Of a stretch of DNA of 64,000 nt, positions 26,001 to 40,159 are shown piece after piece. Origin of the DNA: Camarhynchus parvulus. Taxonomy: Eukaryota; Chordata; Aves; Passeriformes; Thraupidae. The notes under the pieces were generated by a model. That model saw only the letters and a list, made by a program, of their open reading frames with translations. It ran no database searches and had not been told where the DNA came from. Every line of letters begins with the position of its first letter. Within the stretch, counting starts at the first letter, position 1. The DNA lies in assembly GCF_901933205.1 (NCBI RefSeq), contig NC_044574.1:16787733-16851732 (forward strand). The letters are read 5' to 3'. The position numbers and the translations under genes were made by a program.

Positions 26001-27299
26001 GTGGCAGATGGAAGAATGCCCTGTTGCTGTGACAGTGTACTTAACCCTACAGAGCCCAGTGCTCTCTGCCACTGCCATTTCACAGGTGGCTTCACATAAG
26101 ATTTTGGGACCCATGCATGATATTTCATCTCATTGGGTAATAAAAGGTATGGATTACAGTAGTGTCTGCATGAGAGCAAAGTAGAGTAAAATATAAGTCT
26201 TGCCACACTAAAACTTTTCCTATAAACTCTCTCTAGATTGCCATTTTTTTCCCTCTGGGGCATAGAAATAACAGGCTAGGTCATTAAGTTCAACTTGACT
26301 GAAGATTACGAAATAATAAAAAGGGTAGATTAATTCCCCGAAGGTGCAACATTTAAGGATTGCTAGACCATAGCAGAATTTATTCATTCAGAATAAGTAT
26401 TTGCTAACAGTCCCAGCATGCTTCCAGTGTTTTAGAAAACAAGTTGAAGGAAGCAAGAGCAAATCACAGAAATGTTCAGATTGTTATTTCTCTCATATTC
26501 TTACCAACCTCTATCTACGCATGGTACAAACCCTGCAAAAATCCCAAATTTAGCCCAGTTTTAAGAAAAACACTTTCTTTCTCTATTTTCTTAACGGAGT
26601 AAAAGAATATTTGGCACTGATTTGAGTAAGACTGTGGCTTAGAGCACAGAATTAACTCTTCAATTGATTTTGAAAAATATGTTTGGAAATAAAGCATGAA
26701 AGTCTTGTAAAATTATCTTCTGACATGTGAATGTTTCGAACTACCTCCTGGCACTTTTAAATCACTTGGCTTCCTACAGGACTATCCTGGTCAGAGGAAT
26801 TTTGTATTTTCTTCTCATGAAGTTCAGCAAGGGGTTAGGGCTTCTTTGGAGTTCATGAATACTTGTAGAACAAAATAGAGAAATTGCTCCATGTTTTAAA
26901 AAATAAATTCATGTAGTAATTTATTTATTCATTCTTACAAATATAAGCTCTTTGATACACCAGCCATCAGAGCTATTTTCCTGAATATTCAAAATTAAAA
27001 GATTTGCCGCATGTATGGTGATATTGCCTGAAAAATTCTCTATGCACTGATTTGGGAGACTGAATACTGATAACACTTATTAACAGCTCAGAAATTACTA
27101 TGAACATGTTCCAGGCTGCTTACATTATAAGGGCTCCAAAAAGTCCTGACTTCTCTGGTAATATGATTGAACTTGCAGAACTTCAGAGGAAGAGCACTTC
27201 AGAAATAATACACCCTCAGACTACAGAGTGTAAAAAAAAATAATTTGAATTCATGAACTTGCCATGAGAAATATTTTGAACTGTAAAACAAACAGCAGC

Positions 27300-28210
27300 A
27301 AAAGTGTATGAAATGCCAAAATGGCGGCCTTCTGATAGAAAGTTCTGCTGAAGGGAGACAGATACAGACTGCACAGCAAGCTGTCGCTACATTATCAGTG
27401 TCATCAAGTTACTGCTCTCTGGACCAGAGTGACCCCAACCATCTCACAAAGAAGGGGAAAAAGGAATAAAGACTATTGTAGTTGATGAAAATATATTCCA
27501 TTTTCTCCTTCCCACCCATTTATTTTTCATCTCACTTCTCCGTAGCATCTGTTTTGCAAAGCATTTTTAGCGTTCTTCCTCTGTAAAGAGCCCAGAGGGT
27601 TTTTTTTATGGTGCCAGTGCCCAGCTCTATTTGGCCCAAATTCTCCCTCATTCAGATTCTTCTTTTCTGAAGAGTTTTTTTCTCCTTAGTCATGGACTTG
27701 TAGCTATTAAGACTCTTCTCATAAGAGTATTTCTTCCTGATTTATTTACCACAGAAAAATACAGTTCAGATTATATTAAAAGCATGAATTAAATGCTACA
27801 TTACTAGGCAGCTTGCATCCATGTAGATACTGGCACATGCTGTTACTGTTCTCATTGCAGAACCTTTGTTATTTTCAGTATCTCTCCATCATGCTGCAGT
27901 CTGACAGTGCAGACATGCCCTGAGATTGATTAGAAACGGCTGCCTTCACACTTAATTCTCACAGATGTTCCATTCTTTAGCTGCCTCTCTGCCTCTACTG
28001 CAGCTGAGATATCTGGTTATGGCTTGGAGACAAACCTGAGTTACTTTTAAAAATGCTTGAGCATCAATAGCAGTATAGAGAGCAACACAGCTGAATGTCT
28101 CAGCAAGTATAAGCACTTGATAGGACTCGTGAAATCAACAGCTCAGACATGACCTGCAGGGGCTATAAAAACTACCCTGGCTTGGGTGATCCTTGAGGTA
28201 GATATGGTTT
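27300..28210. promoter_or_regulatory. Candidate conserved non-coding region (speculative)
   Basis: The stretch has higher sequence complexity than its AT-rich flanks and no recognisable repeat. Examples are AAAATGGCGGCCTTCTGATAG near 27319, which holds a YY1-like AAAATGGCGGC motif, GATTGATTAGAAACGGCTGC near 27925, and a TATA-like GGGGCTATAAAAACTACC near 28159. An enhancer or a promoter remnant is possible. No exon, splice pattern or open frame supports a gene, and no conservation data are available. Confidence 0.2.
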
Positions 28211-28344
28211 TGAGAGAGGGGAATATTTTGGTTTGATTTGATTTTTAATTCAGGTGATAGTGAGCTTTCTCTCAGAATCCAGCAGATTTTCATTGTGTTC
28301 CTGTTCACCACGGCACTATCTGTGGGAGGGAATAGGCTACTGTC

Positions 28345-28356
28345 GGATAATTATCC
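28345..28356. other. 12-bp perfect palindrome GGATAATTATCC
   Basis: A perfect inverted repeat joins two GATA-type half sites (GGATAA and TTATCC) around an AATT centre. It could bind a factor as a dimer. A palindrome of this length can also arise by chance in 64 kb. Confidence 0.4.
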
Positions 28357-31300
28357 TCACGTTTTCCTTTGATTATCATTTACAGTCTGGCTGAGTGACT
28401 GAGAGGTTTGCATGAGAGTGGAAACATGTATTTTGTTTCTTTATCCTAAGGTTCTACATTTGTTGGAATTAAAATCCAATTTATTTGAACTCTACAGTTT
28501 TGGGGTAAATCTATTACACTAAAAATCAGGGCTTTTAGCTGTTCTAGTTGCTGTCTTTACAAGGAAGATATTTATTTACAAAGGTATGCTTTGAGATAAT
28601 ATTGTATCAGACAGCAAAATAAAAACAGACGATGGATAAACTTGTTTCAAAATGTATTGGAAATTATTGATTTCTTTCAGGTACCAGAAAAACAAACATG
28701 AAAAAGAAAAAGATGGTACTCATATACAACATACAAACATGTACTTTTGCTGATAGTTAATATTTTACTTTAATGTTTTATATTAAAGCTGCACACTGTA
28801 GCGGTACAGAGATTCATGTGCTTAATATGCATTAATATGCTATTGGCTTTTTCCAACAAAGAAATGGATATTTGGAAAAAAATTATTTACTTTATTGATC
28901 AATGTTGATTTAAAACACTTTACTTTCTGAAAATATTCTTTTTATCTGCATACTGATTTTCATATATGTTAATTAAAACTTTTTAATAATTCAATTGTGT
29001 AAAAATATTGGAGATATATTTTTGGGACCAGTTAATTAAAGCACATAGATAATTAATTTAATTTATTTATTTTAATATTAGATGGCTGATGCACAAGCAT
29101 TCTTTTTTTAATCACTATTTTTTAACAGAGAAAATATTGAAACACCTTTTCAAATATTTTTATATAACTAGTTTTTCCATAATTCTTTGTTATAATGAAC
29201 AAGATACTTTCTGTCCATGTTAAGTATTTAAAAATATTACATACGACCTTTTACAAAAAACTTCTGATTTTAGCTGAAAGCAACAAACATATTCTTTCTT
29301 TTTTAAATCTGAGAGCAAGAATTTGTTTTGCAGTTGTGTTTAAAATATTTCAACAAGAAATAGGAAAAATAAAAAAAAAGCTCTGATTTGTGTAATGCCA
29401 GTTAAAGAAAAGTACAAAACCAAACCAAAACTTCATCCAGCAAAATTTCAGCATTTGCACACTGTCTGTGCAAATCTTAAAAATTTTAAAAAACTACTAA
29501 CATTATTTGTATATAGAGAAAAAAATAACTGATCAGTTTAGTTCAGCTCTGAAACTGTGAATCTACTCTGTTAGCTCAATAGCTGGCCATGTTTCATAAA
29601 ATGTTAGTCATGATGAGAAGTCACGGCCTTCACTGAATTCCATCCACTGAATTTTTTTCCCCTTGGAATTTCTGCATCTGCTTTGTATAGGCAAAGGCAG
29701 CCCTATCTGGTGAAATGTTGTAACAGATTTGCATAAGTGACCAAATGAAGGTCTTGGAACAGGCTGTTCCATAGTATTTACTCTTCTGAAAGCACAATTA
29801 TGTGAATAGGAGGAATGTCTCCAGCCTGCATTTTTAGGTACTTCTATCCTAGAACCAATATAATTGGACCACAATCATGCTTCAGGTATGTGAGAGCAAG
29901 TGAAAAAGTGTTTGTAAGAAATAATCACATTGAAGCTCTGTTTCATATCTCTAGTCATCCTTTTTCCTTATACTCATTTAATTGGTGCTAAATAAAATTT
30001 CTTTTCATATCTTCAAAATCACCTATATAGCTTCATAGCCGATTTTTATAGTTGACTGAAAAACTACTAGTTAACATACACAGTAGAAACACACACAAAT
30101 ACAAAAGTGTTTTATTAACTAGATTGCTGCAGGTAGCAAAATGATCTTAGTGTACTTTGTGTAATACTATGCTGCAAATGCTGAGCCAGAAAGCTGGGGC
30201 AGAGGGAGATCTAAAGAGATGCAATTCATAGCTCCTTATCAGTAGACATACAATATGTACTACATGGTGATGTACCTGACTACTTGTATAAAATAACGAG
30301 CCTTGACTAAAATATAAAGTTCTTAGTGTTGTGAGAAAGCTGCAGCATTCAAAGGATCTCATGCAAGAAATGAATCTCTGGCAACAGAAAATTATAGCTA
30401 CCTCAGATCTCATTTCACAGTAGAGAAATATGTGAAAATTTATGGCATTTTGCACTGAGATGCTCTGAAAAAAGCATTGAGGTGCTCTGTGAGCTCTAAA
30501 AATAATTTCACTGGAAAATGAGTATGCATAAAGTTCTCCAGCTTTTTTTGTAAAATCTTTTAATATGGCATGATAATTCCAAATAAATTCCTTCAAAAAA
30601 TAAATAAAATTTAGCCCCTCAGGCAAACAATGAGTGAAACTTCATAGAAACTTATCTGTATCTTCTGGAGAGTAAGAGGTATTTACAGTTCTCCTTCCTA
30701 CATGCACAGAACCTGGTCTCTGAGTTTTCTGACTTCAATATTTATTTATTTTGCATACTGTCAGAGCACTGAAATATAATGAGATGTATTCTGTCAAAAA
30801 ATTTATACTTGCAAATACACACACAGCACCTTTCCCTGTTAGAAAACCAAGAGTGTAACAGCATCACCACATTAGCTACAGACCAAATTTGGCTATGCAA
30901 ATATAGAGCCTTGTTTGATCTGCCCAAAGAGCTCCATGGCAATGAGTGGGCAAATGTCAGCAGCTCCAGCAGATGTTTCAAGGGACAGACAGCATCCTCT
31001 GCTGCATCTATGCAGCATGTCCAGAAATGTTCAGGGCAGAATCTCCCAAGAACTACTCCTGCCCGTCTGTGTCTCTCTCAAGCAGAACTGTGAGAGCAAA
31101 AGTCATCTTAATTAGGCTTGGATAGGACATTAAGTAAGATGTGTTTGCCCTTGCTTCCCTTCACTACAGACAAATGTACTAAAAGTAGAAAATAATAAAA
31201 ACAACTGACTGTAGATATTTTCAAGTCAAATTCGCGTCAATTCATAGGGCCAAACCAAGTATTTGTAGCAAAATATATTACACAAAATCCTATCATGCCT

Positions 31301-33312
31301 TTCAGAATATGTATGTGTCACCACATGGACTGGGCAGTACTTGAGATGATGAGACTTTTCCACTAAATCCCTATCTTAGTATGTAATCACGGGTCGTAAA
31401 TTAAAAACATTATCCTTTGGAAGAAATATTATTCATGAGTCAATAGTGGACATCTCATTTAATTTTAACCTCTTTTTTGTGGTCTTTGTCTTTTTACTGT
31501 TTTCAGCAACCGTCTCCTTGGTAATGCCAGTGGTGCTGTTTGCACTGATGTCAGTGGAATTATGCTGCTGTAAATGGGACCAGGATTAGTTCTGTGACAG
31601 GCCAACTATGCTGCAGAACCCTCCAGATGAACAATTATGCTGTTTGAACCACATATGCTTTTCCTATGGTCATTTGAGTTGGTAGACAGTTTCAAACTGT
31701 AGCTTTTGCTGATAGTGTTATCAGGAGCTTTTCCTTCCCAGATTAGGGAATTTGGAAAAATGAATTAATTTCTTTAAAATTTGTTGCTAGGAATTTTGAA
31801 GAAGAGATTATGTCAGTTATGTTTTTAAAGAGGGGACTTCAAAGAAATAAAAACCACCATCTGAATAAACAGTTAACCAATTTTAACAGAAAGAAAATTA
31901 CTAGCAAACTTTTATGAAATAGGAATCTTGACTTTTGACAACATCTAACAAGCACAGAACAGAATGCTGCATAGCTAGAATTTTTGCAGTGAGACCTCTG
32001 AGGCACTTAGAATTAAGCAAGTGCTAAGAGCTTTACTGGACCATAGCCAAAATGTTCAGAAACCATGGAGTTTCTCTTAGGATTTGAATACTTTAGAGAT
32101 ATGTTCTATTATATATATATTCTATTAGTCACTATCTTTCCCCAGTGCTTGCTAAATGTAGCAAATAAAACTGTACTTAATACAAAAGCATGAGATTTCC
32201 CACTGTTGACCATTTTCAATGCTGGAAATTAATAATGTGTTTTTAGCCTGTGAACTTGATTCTTTTCTTCATTTATAATTTTTATGTTATTGGAATTACA
32301 CAGAAGAGTTTTTATTCAAAAGGATTTTGCAAAATACATTTTGAAAATTGAAATAAATCATATTGACCTTAGCTTCTAGCCTCTGATAATTACTTTCAAA
32401 TATGTTTTTCCCCCTATGCCAATACATTTGCAACCATTTGCATGGGTAAAAAATTATTCTTGCAATCTCTGTAATGCTGACACGGTCTATGAGACATGAA
32501 AATTATCTAAATATAAGAAGTAAAGCTAGAAAAAAACCCACACCAAAACTCCAACTCCCACCTCCCTGCAAAATTTGTAGTTATAGCGGTAGCTGAGTAG
32601 GAACAGGTTAAGGCAAAATCAACATGTTTGTTCATTAAAACAATCTGAATAACTAGAAGTAACCATGGCATCAAATTGGTAATTTAATGCCAATTTCTCT
32701 TATCTTTAACAGAAAAACAAGACCAAAACCACCTTGCTAATACCATAGCAATTATCCAGGCACTGTCAAGACTGAAAAAAACCTACATTTTTCTTTCTTG
32801 GTAACCTTTAGCTTAGCACTTCAGAATAATATGCTCACTCCAGTGCAATTAGGCACAATAAATACATGAATTACTATTCTGGTACATTTTACAAAAAGAA
32901 AAAGATATTTTTCAGAAGGAAAATACTATATTATATGGAATTATCTTTTCTAATTTGCATATGAAAAGAATTTCAAAAATTTTGATGTATAAACTGTCAT
33001 AGGCAAATCACTTAGAATACAGCCAAATTTAATGAATCTGCAATTTGAACAAGAAATCTCATGAGGAGGGACTATCTTAGGTGATTCCCTGCCCTGTATT
33101 TGCCATGCATAATTTGGATTGCCCACTGTTACTACTCAGTAAAAGGATACTACATTTTGTTCTCATGTTTGGAAGCAGGAGGTTGTCACCACAAAAAGTT
33201 CCATGACCAACACTTTAACCTATTCCAGATGCTGAGGAACAGCATCAATTCTCTGATGCCTTAGTTTCCTTAAGTCCATGGAAACAGTGGTGAAAGCAGA
33301 GAGAGTGGAAAT

Positions 33313-33722
33313 GATCACAGAATCTTTAAGGGCAGAAAAGACCTTTAAGATCATCAAGTCCAACCATCAACCCTGCACCACCACCATGTTTGCCATTAAG
33401 TTATGTCCTCAAGTCCCATTATCAACACATTTTTTTAACACTTCCAGGGCAGCCTGTCCCAATGCTTGGCAGAATTTTTCATGAAAAAATCTAATCTGAA
33501 CCTCCCCTGGAGCAGCTTGAGACATTTCCTCTCATCCTGTCACTTGCTACCTAGGAGAAAAATCCAAGCCGCACCTTACTACAACCTCCTATGTCTCAAT
33601 TTTGGAGAGCAAACTACATGTCCCCGCAGCCTCCTTTTCTCCAGGCTGAACACCCCCAGCTCCCTCAGCCACTCCTCCTAAGTCTTGTGTCCCAGATACT
33701 TCACCAGCTTTGTTGCCCTATT
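33313..33722 (-). mobile_element. CR1 LINE fragment (about 410 bp, 3' end)
   Basis: The plus strand shows the inverted CR1 3' region: ATCACAGAATC at 33313, an AAGACCTTTAAGATCATCAAGTCCAACC block near 33338-33365, CACTTCCAGGGCAGCCTGTCC near 33440, AACCTCCCCTGGAGCAGCTTGAG near 33498, TTTTCTCCAGGCTGAACA near 33635 and TTCACCAGCTTTGTTGCCCT at the end. The pattern resembles the CR1-J/Y subfamily branch. The element is on the minus strand with its 3' end at 33313 and is 5'-truncated near 33722. Short indels and point changes indicate an old copy. The open frames across it (33278-33681) are antisense to CR1 and not genes. Confidence 0.93.
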
Positions 33723-36700
33723 ACTGTCTTGAAGTGAGATGTGGGAATGAGAATGGAAAAACTGTAAGTGTTGGCAAAGAGTTTAATACTGTCCAAGCTT
33801 GGGCAACACAGTAGCTTCCAACAGTTTAGGAACAGTTGCTGACAACTTGCCTGGAGAAATCAAGATGATAAGGCCCCAACTGTATAGAAAATTAATTGAT
33901 TTGAACATTTTAAATTAGGTTATAAAAAATTTGGATGTATATGAAGCCAAAGATTAAATCATAGAAAAGGGTATGGCTGGAGAGTATAAAGACAGTTCAC
34001 TGGAGATTGTCCAGCACAAGAAAATATCTGGGTAACTGTTTCAGTGCCTCATCTATAGCCCCCTGAAGTCAGTGGGAATGCTGTAAAGGGATTTAAGGTC
34101 TGAAAAAACAATTTAAAAGCACAAACCTGTAAGCAGATTTACACTGTCAGTGTGATGGTCAACGGGTGACACTGTGAAAGAGAATGGTCAACTTTCAAGT
34201 GGCCCCAAAAGGAGGGGATGTAGAATATGCAGGTGGATTTTCTTCAGGTTGTCCTGAGAAGATTTGTGCAGGGGGGACACAGGACACCTCACAAACCAGT
34301 CTCTGGGCTTTCATTGGAAGTGAGGAGATCTGCTGTACTATACACTGATGGTGACAGCTGCTATCCTGGCTGTCATACAGGGCACTGGAAGGAGAGCTCC
34401 AGCACTCAGAGCAAAACCTGCTGAAGCCTGTAATCAAGCTTTCTGGTATGGATTAGTACAATCATGTCCCGCGGAGAGTAGGCACAGATGGAGACCTGTA
34501 ATACATGTTCACCAGTGAGTTACACACACATGGACAGGATGCAGCTGACCTTACACTCTTGGATTTGTCAAGAACCGCTGAAACTGTAATCAGTGAAGTT
34601 CGGCATCTGACTTGCGCCCTATGAAAGAGGAAAATTTCTCTTCAATCCTACTTCACCAGTATGAAGCATATTTTTTAATCTCACAAAGAATAATGGCATT
34701 TGGGTTTAACTGTGTGCTGTACATAGGTGTTTGTGGGAATGGACTCCATGTATTTGCCATCGGAGCAAAATAATATATTCTGGTAGAAAAAAATTAAAAA
34801 CACTCCATGCAAAAGAATGACCACAACTCAGTGCTGTTAGCATGGACTCCTTTTTTTGTGATATAAATGTTAACAAGGTTAGCTGGCAACAAAATTTGAT
34901 TTGATGGGTAGTATGAGATACAAAGAAGATGGGTGGTAGTCCCTCCCTCAGAAGAAAACCTTGTACAAATGTGTTTTGTCTGATAGAAGCTCTGTCTTGC
35001 TTACTAATTTGCAGGAGTACCACTTATTGTATTCCAGTCTATTTTCCTTTTGCTTAGTCTTTAAAGGTGGGGGGGGGAGACGACAGCATAATACAGCACT
35101 CTTCTGTGCATGCTTGTATATTTTGAATTGCAATACATTTTATTGAAAGATATTTATTTATTTCATCACAGGATTCAGGATGCACTAAATATTTAGTATT
35201 TTTATTTTGGTGTGTTAGTATGGATGAGAAGAAAACTAATATCTTGTTTTAAACTGGTGTGATATATATGTGAGAAAACTTGTTGAGCTGATTTATGCAG
35301 AAATGTGTAAATACATATGAAACCACCCAAACACTGACATGACTAGGCTTGTAGTTTTCCTGAGCAGTTTTGATTAGTGGCATGGTTCAGTTTACTGTGA
35401 CTTCATGTATGCTGATAAAACAAGTAGCAGATTCCCCATTTGGAGGAAAGAGATTACAATATATTTACACTTCATCAAGGCAGAAGGGCAAGGGTAAGAA
35501 GGGAAGAATAGATTTTCAAGGTTTTGGGGTTTTTTTTCCTGTTTGTTGCATTTGAGGTTCTCCAGCTTATCCTACAAGTGTCTGGCTGCTGGTGCAGAGC
35601 TCAGGTCTTGGACAAGTACTGTACTGTACCTGCCAGCTCAAGCAGCACTATATGCCTGTTTAAGCTACTTCAATTCCTTCTTTCTCAGTCATAGCTGGAA
35701 ATCAATATATCTCCCGCCTTGGAAATATCGCAGCTAGGTGTTGGCTCGAGGCTTATCTTCCTTCAGAGGAAAGTGGAAAGCCTCATTCCTGGGCTGAAGG
35801 CAGGGTTTCAGTCCAATGGGAATAAGGTAACTTTTTAAAAGAACTTCAAGGAAAAAGTATTTCCAAGTTAATATCCACTGAACACAAATATGTATATAGC
35901 TGTTTAGTTCTCAATTTTTCTTTTGCAACTAAATCAAAAACTTTACATAGTTAAAATGCAGTTGTAGAATTATATTTTTTTTCATTCTATCCTCTCCAAA
36001 CTTAAGGAAAGTATCCTTGGTAGGTAACAACGTCAGGACATTTTTCACTGAGATATTCAAAATATCTTAGTAAGATGTACTTTGAAAAGGAGGTACATTT
36101 CCTCTGCAGGATAGGCTGTTGAGAGGAACTATGCCTATTTGACCAGCTGGAGTCCTGCCTAGTTGGTCACAGGAAAGAGTTACATGATATTATGTGTTAT
36201 ACACAAGAAAAATAGAAGTATTGCCACTTCCAAAAGCTCTGCTAGAGGTCATGAGGCATTTTAAACTTCTGATACAGACACACCTTACTTAAGGAAAACA
36301 TTTTTAGTATGGATTTATTAACAAAATGTGAACAGCTTAATCATGTTCAAAGTAAAAATGTTGCCTCTGGGAGTTAAATGCTTTCTGTTCTCAGCCAAAT
36401 CTGACCTGTATACGGTGCTTGTGTGTTCCAGATACCAAAGAATCACTGCTTTCTGGTGGGAATTCTTTGTAACATGCAGCTTTTATTAAGGTTAGGAGTT
36501 ATTGAATCAAATACTGATGTAAATTCCCATCCTAAAAATGATTAGGAATGCCTATTTTTTTTAAAAAAACCCACAACATTTATTTTACTGGAAACATTTG
36601 TTTCTCATTTTAAATGTTTTTGCTTTCACGTTGTTCTGCCTTGTGAAGTTTATTTTCTTAGTGTTGATCATTTAATCTTCCATTTTAGGTTTTGTCTCTG

Positions 36701-39700
36701 AATATACTGAGAAAAATTTTTATGGTTTTTGTTTTAACCAAAACCACAGAATGTGATAGAGCTTGTTAAATCCAGTTAACAGACATGCTAATCTCACCTT
36801 TTCATTAACTTATTCATCTGATAAATGTCAAAGAAGCCTGCTATTAAATTTTATATTGTGTATAATAATGGAGAAAAGAATCATTTTATATGAGGTTGAT
36901 AACATCAACCATTTCAAAGTCTAAAGCTAACTAGACATAGAAGTGCATTTTAACAAGGTCCAGCATGTGAGGTTCCCATTCCAGCATCATGAGCAGAGTC
37001 AATTTTTCTAAAGCAGATTTAGCTGTTTCTGATTGCTATACAAAGTGGACAAAGTTTGGTCCATAATGCCACTGAGAAAAATGAAACTGAGATGCCATAG
37101 AACACTTATCTGAAAATGCAACTAATACTTTTTCTAAAAAAATAATAATAAGGGAGTGTTTCCTTTCTCCATGCATTTCTGCATACATTTCTGGATGAGA
37201 ACATAGTACTTATATTGAATTAATCTAATGTAATTTACACTGAGGATCTTAACTTTTTCTTATGTCATGTAATCTATTTATGAACTACTGAGGCATTTCA
37301 AGACCAGCAGGGTTATACAGCACAAAACTACTGTGGGGAAAAATGGCATTTGAACAGCAGTCAGGCTTAAATTGTGTTTGAATCTGTCAAGTGAAGATAC
37401 AATCAGAGAAGAAAAAATTACTAGCCTGATATTCAACTCTGCTGTTCCTCATGAACAGTATCATGAATCAGTTGTATAGGTAAAATGAACCTAAAAACAT
37501 GTTCAAAACATTAAAATAGAATAGAACATTAAGATACAATACAACATTAGGATGCACTAGAATTGCTGATACATCATTAATTACAAGTATTTCATTGTTG
37601 TTCAGGTTTTTTTATAATAATAAAATTCCTTTATTGAAGGAATACATCACATTATATCATACATATAATAAATTATAATTACCCTTTTATTACATTAATT
37701 TGTCCACCCACCTTTGATATCTCCTTTCACATAAGAACTTCACTGCTCATGAAAGCATAATGAAGTACTGAAGACATCATCTGAAATGTATTAGCCTTAA
37801 CTGGTGGGTGTTCCAACTAATAGGAAGAAATAGATACGAACACTTTGCCTGCTTTTGTCCCATTCCTCTGGGACATAAGGGCTGATAAGATCAGTAGCAA
37901 AACACTACAATATGTGAATCTGAACGTATGCTGCTTGTTTCTGATTAAGGCACAAAATATAGGGAAGAGAGCAAATATCATGCATCAGCAGTTTGTACAT
38001 ACTTGTATGTGCAAAAACTTATCTCTCTATGGATGTATGTAAAATATATGTGAATCCTGTGTGGTGATTAAGGTGAAATCCATGAAGTTTCACATTTAAA
38101 TATGACTCACAAAATCATTATGCAGGAAATAAGTCTAATGTAAATGAGAAAAGATTTTAAAGAAATAACATGCATCTTCAGCTATGGTCCTTGTGATGCT
38201 TCCTAGAAAACAGCTCTGTCCAAATCTTCTTTAGTTTAGGTCTCTGATGTTCAAGGTGAATGAGAATGAAGTAGATTTACATTTCTAGTGCTTGACAGAG
38301 CTGATCCCTCATTTGTTTTGCACTATGCAACAGCTTACACAGTGCAGGTTTTTGGGGATCTTGATAAAACCACTATTATCTCTCAGATATGAGCAATAAA
38401 ATGGCAACACTGGGTGTGTGGCCAGTTCCTTGGCAAATAACTGGAATGTTGTCATCTCTATACAACCTTGAGGCATGATTTGCAGAAGAGTGATAGTTAT
38501 TTTCTGTTTGAGGACTTCAGGCCAGATCTGAGATAGCAAAACCATAGCGCAACTCATGCTGAAGAAAAAAAACAAGCAAGGAAAAGGATAGTTCCTACCC
38601 TATAGTTCTTAATCTGATTATTCCAATTTGAATCTGGGCAGTTACTCCTCCTCCAGCAGAGATAAAAATCAGATCTAAATTTGTTCAATGCAGTTGGATC
38701 TGGTAATTTGATTGAAAATCCTTTCTATCTAATGCTAAAATGCATTGTGTTTTCTATGACCATTTTTCTTTCAAGCCTGCCAAAGTCCATGGAATCTGCA
38801 TCAATATAAACAAATGAACTGAAACCAGAGACTAGGAAAATTAGTTACTGTCCAGACTCCACACAGGATTTTCCCAAAAGGCCAGTTAGGTGAGGACTAT
38901 TTCTCAAGAAGCAGAATATGGGAGTAGGTGAATTCCAGGAAAACCAGTTATAACAAGATAATGAATCCTTCTTAAATAAACATAAATAGCACTAGAGTGA
39001 CTTGAAAACAACTGACTGAAGGATAGTTTGCCTGAAGAAGAAGCTCATACAGTTTATAGAAGTCAAATTAAAACATTTCTTAATACATTCTGTGTCCTCT
39101 GTCAAACTACATGATCCCTGTTCTTATCAACATGGATCCTGTAGTATATCATGGAAAGAGCAAGAAATGGAATGTGATTCTTGTCTCTATTTGTGATAAA
39201 AAACCCAATAAATCTCAGAGAAAAGACTACAAATGAATTATGAGGGCCTTACTGTCCTATCTATACAATACATTTTTCTTGTAAGAATGATGGTGTTGAT
39301 TTAAAAGCCTGAAGAGAAAAAGAAATGGAAAATAGGAAAAGGAAAGTGGGGTGTTTTTTATTTTCTACCACAAAAAATACGCTTACTTTTTTCTTTTCAC
39401 CTTTCAGGGAAAATTACAAAAGCACTGTTTTATCATTGGTGGAAATTATGACTGTGGTAGAGCAGGCAATTTCTTATGGGTTTTTGCAGCTTTTAGCTAT
39501 ATAATCATGAAGATATACAATGCTATGTCTAAACTGGGAGCTTTCTGAGCTCCCTGACCTTGCCATTGTCATAGACATGCTGTAGGTTGGGCATGAGAAT
39601 CCTTAAACTCTAGTTGTCCACAAGCAACTTGATTATAAAGCATTTTGATTCACAGAACTCCCAAGTCTTAGCCGGGCAGCCTCGGTGTCCTGCAATGAGA

Positions 39701-40159
39701 TGCTTCTCCATTTGGTCAGTGGGAAAAAGAGACCTGCAGACCTTCCTAAAAAAGGAAAACTTTAAAGAGTAATATTCTTTTACAATCACAACATATAAAC
39801 TTACTTTCCTTTAAAAATACCAAAGTTTCTCATCATTTACTATCAATTCAAATACGGACAATAATCACAGCTGATATAGTATGATATAACTGGTACCTAC
39901 TAAAGTTCTGATGAATGTAGCTACCTGTTGAATTCCAGAGCCTTCTACGTAATCTCTGGGTTACCTACAGCCTTGCTACCATAAACTTGGGTGTCCGCCC
40001 AATTATGTAACCCCCTTCTGCCAAATTTCTCCCTTAACAAGCTCTAGTATTGATTTCTGAGCACAACAAGGATGAAGAGCACAGGTAGCTATTTCCTTGA
40101 TCTTCCTGGTAACAAGGAACAATATTGATAGGAATAGGCAGATGGATTGATTCAATGCA
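33723..40159. other. 6.4 kb of mainly unique non-coding DNA
   Basis: No gene or identified transposon is seen. The part at 34190-34640 is GC-richer and has open frames of moderate length, discussed as a finding. There is a run of 9 to 10 G near 35067. 37600-37690 is strongly AT-rich. Confidence 0.5.

Larger units (their letters stand above)
20052..33312. other. 13 kb of repeat-poor non-coding DNA
   Basis: I recognise no CR1, LTR, RNA gene or protein-coding exon in this stretch. Frames up to 159 codons (minus, 30147-30626) have no domain. Several sub-stretches (about 22080-22260, 24540-24700, 27300-28210) are repeat-free with balanced composition and could be conserved regulatory elements. 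A 12-bp palindrome at 28345-28356 is reported separately. The 28900-29150 region is very AT-rich. Confidence 0.5.

Noticed and set aside
30147..30626. 159-codon minus-strand open frame
   Set aside because: It has no recognisable domain and an odd composition rich in His, Cys, Ile and Phe, and no splice or promoter context. Frames of this length occur by chance in 64 kb.
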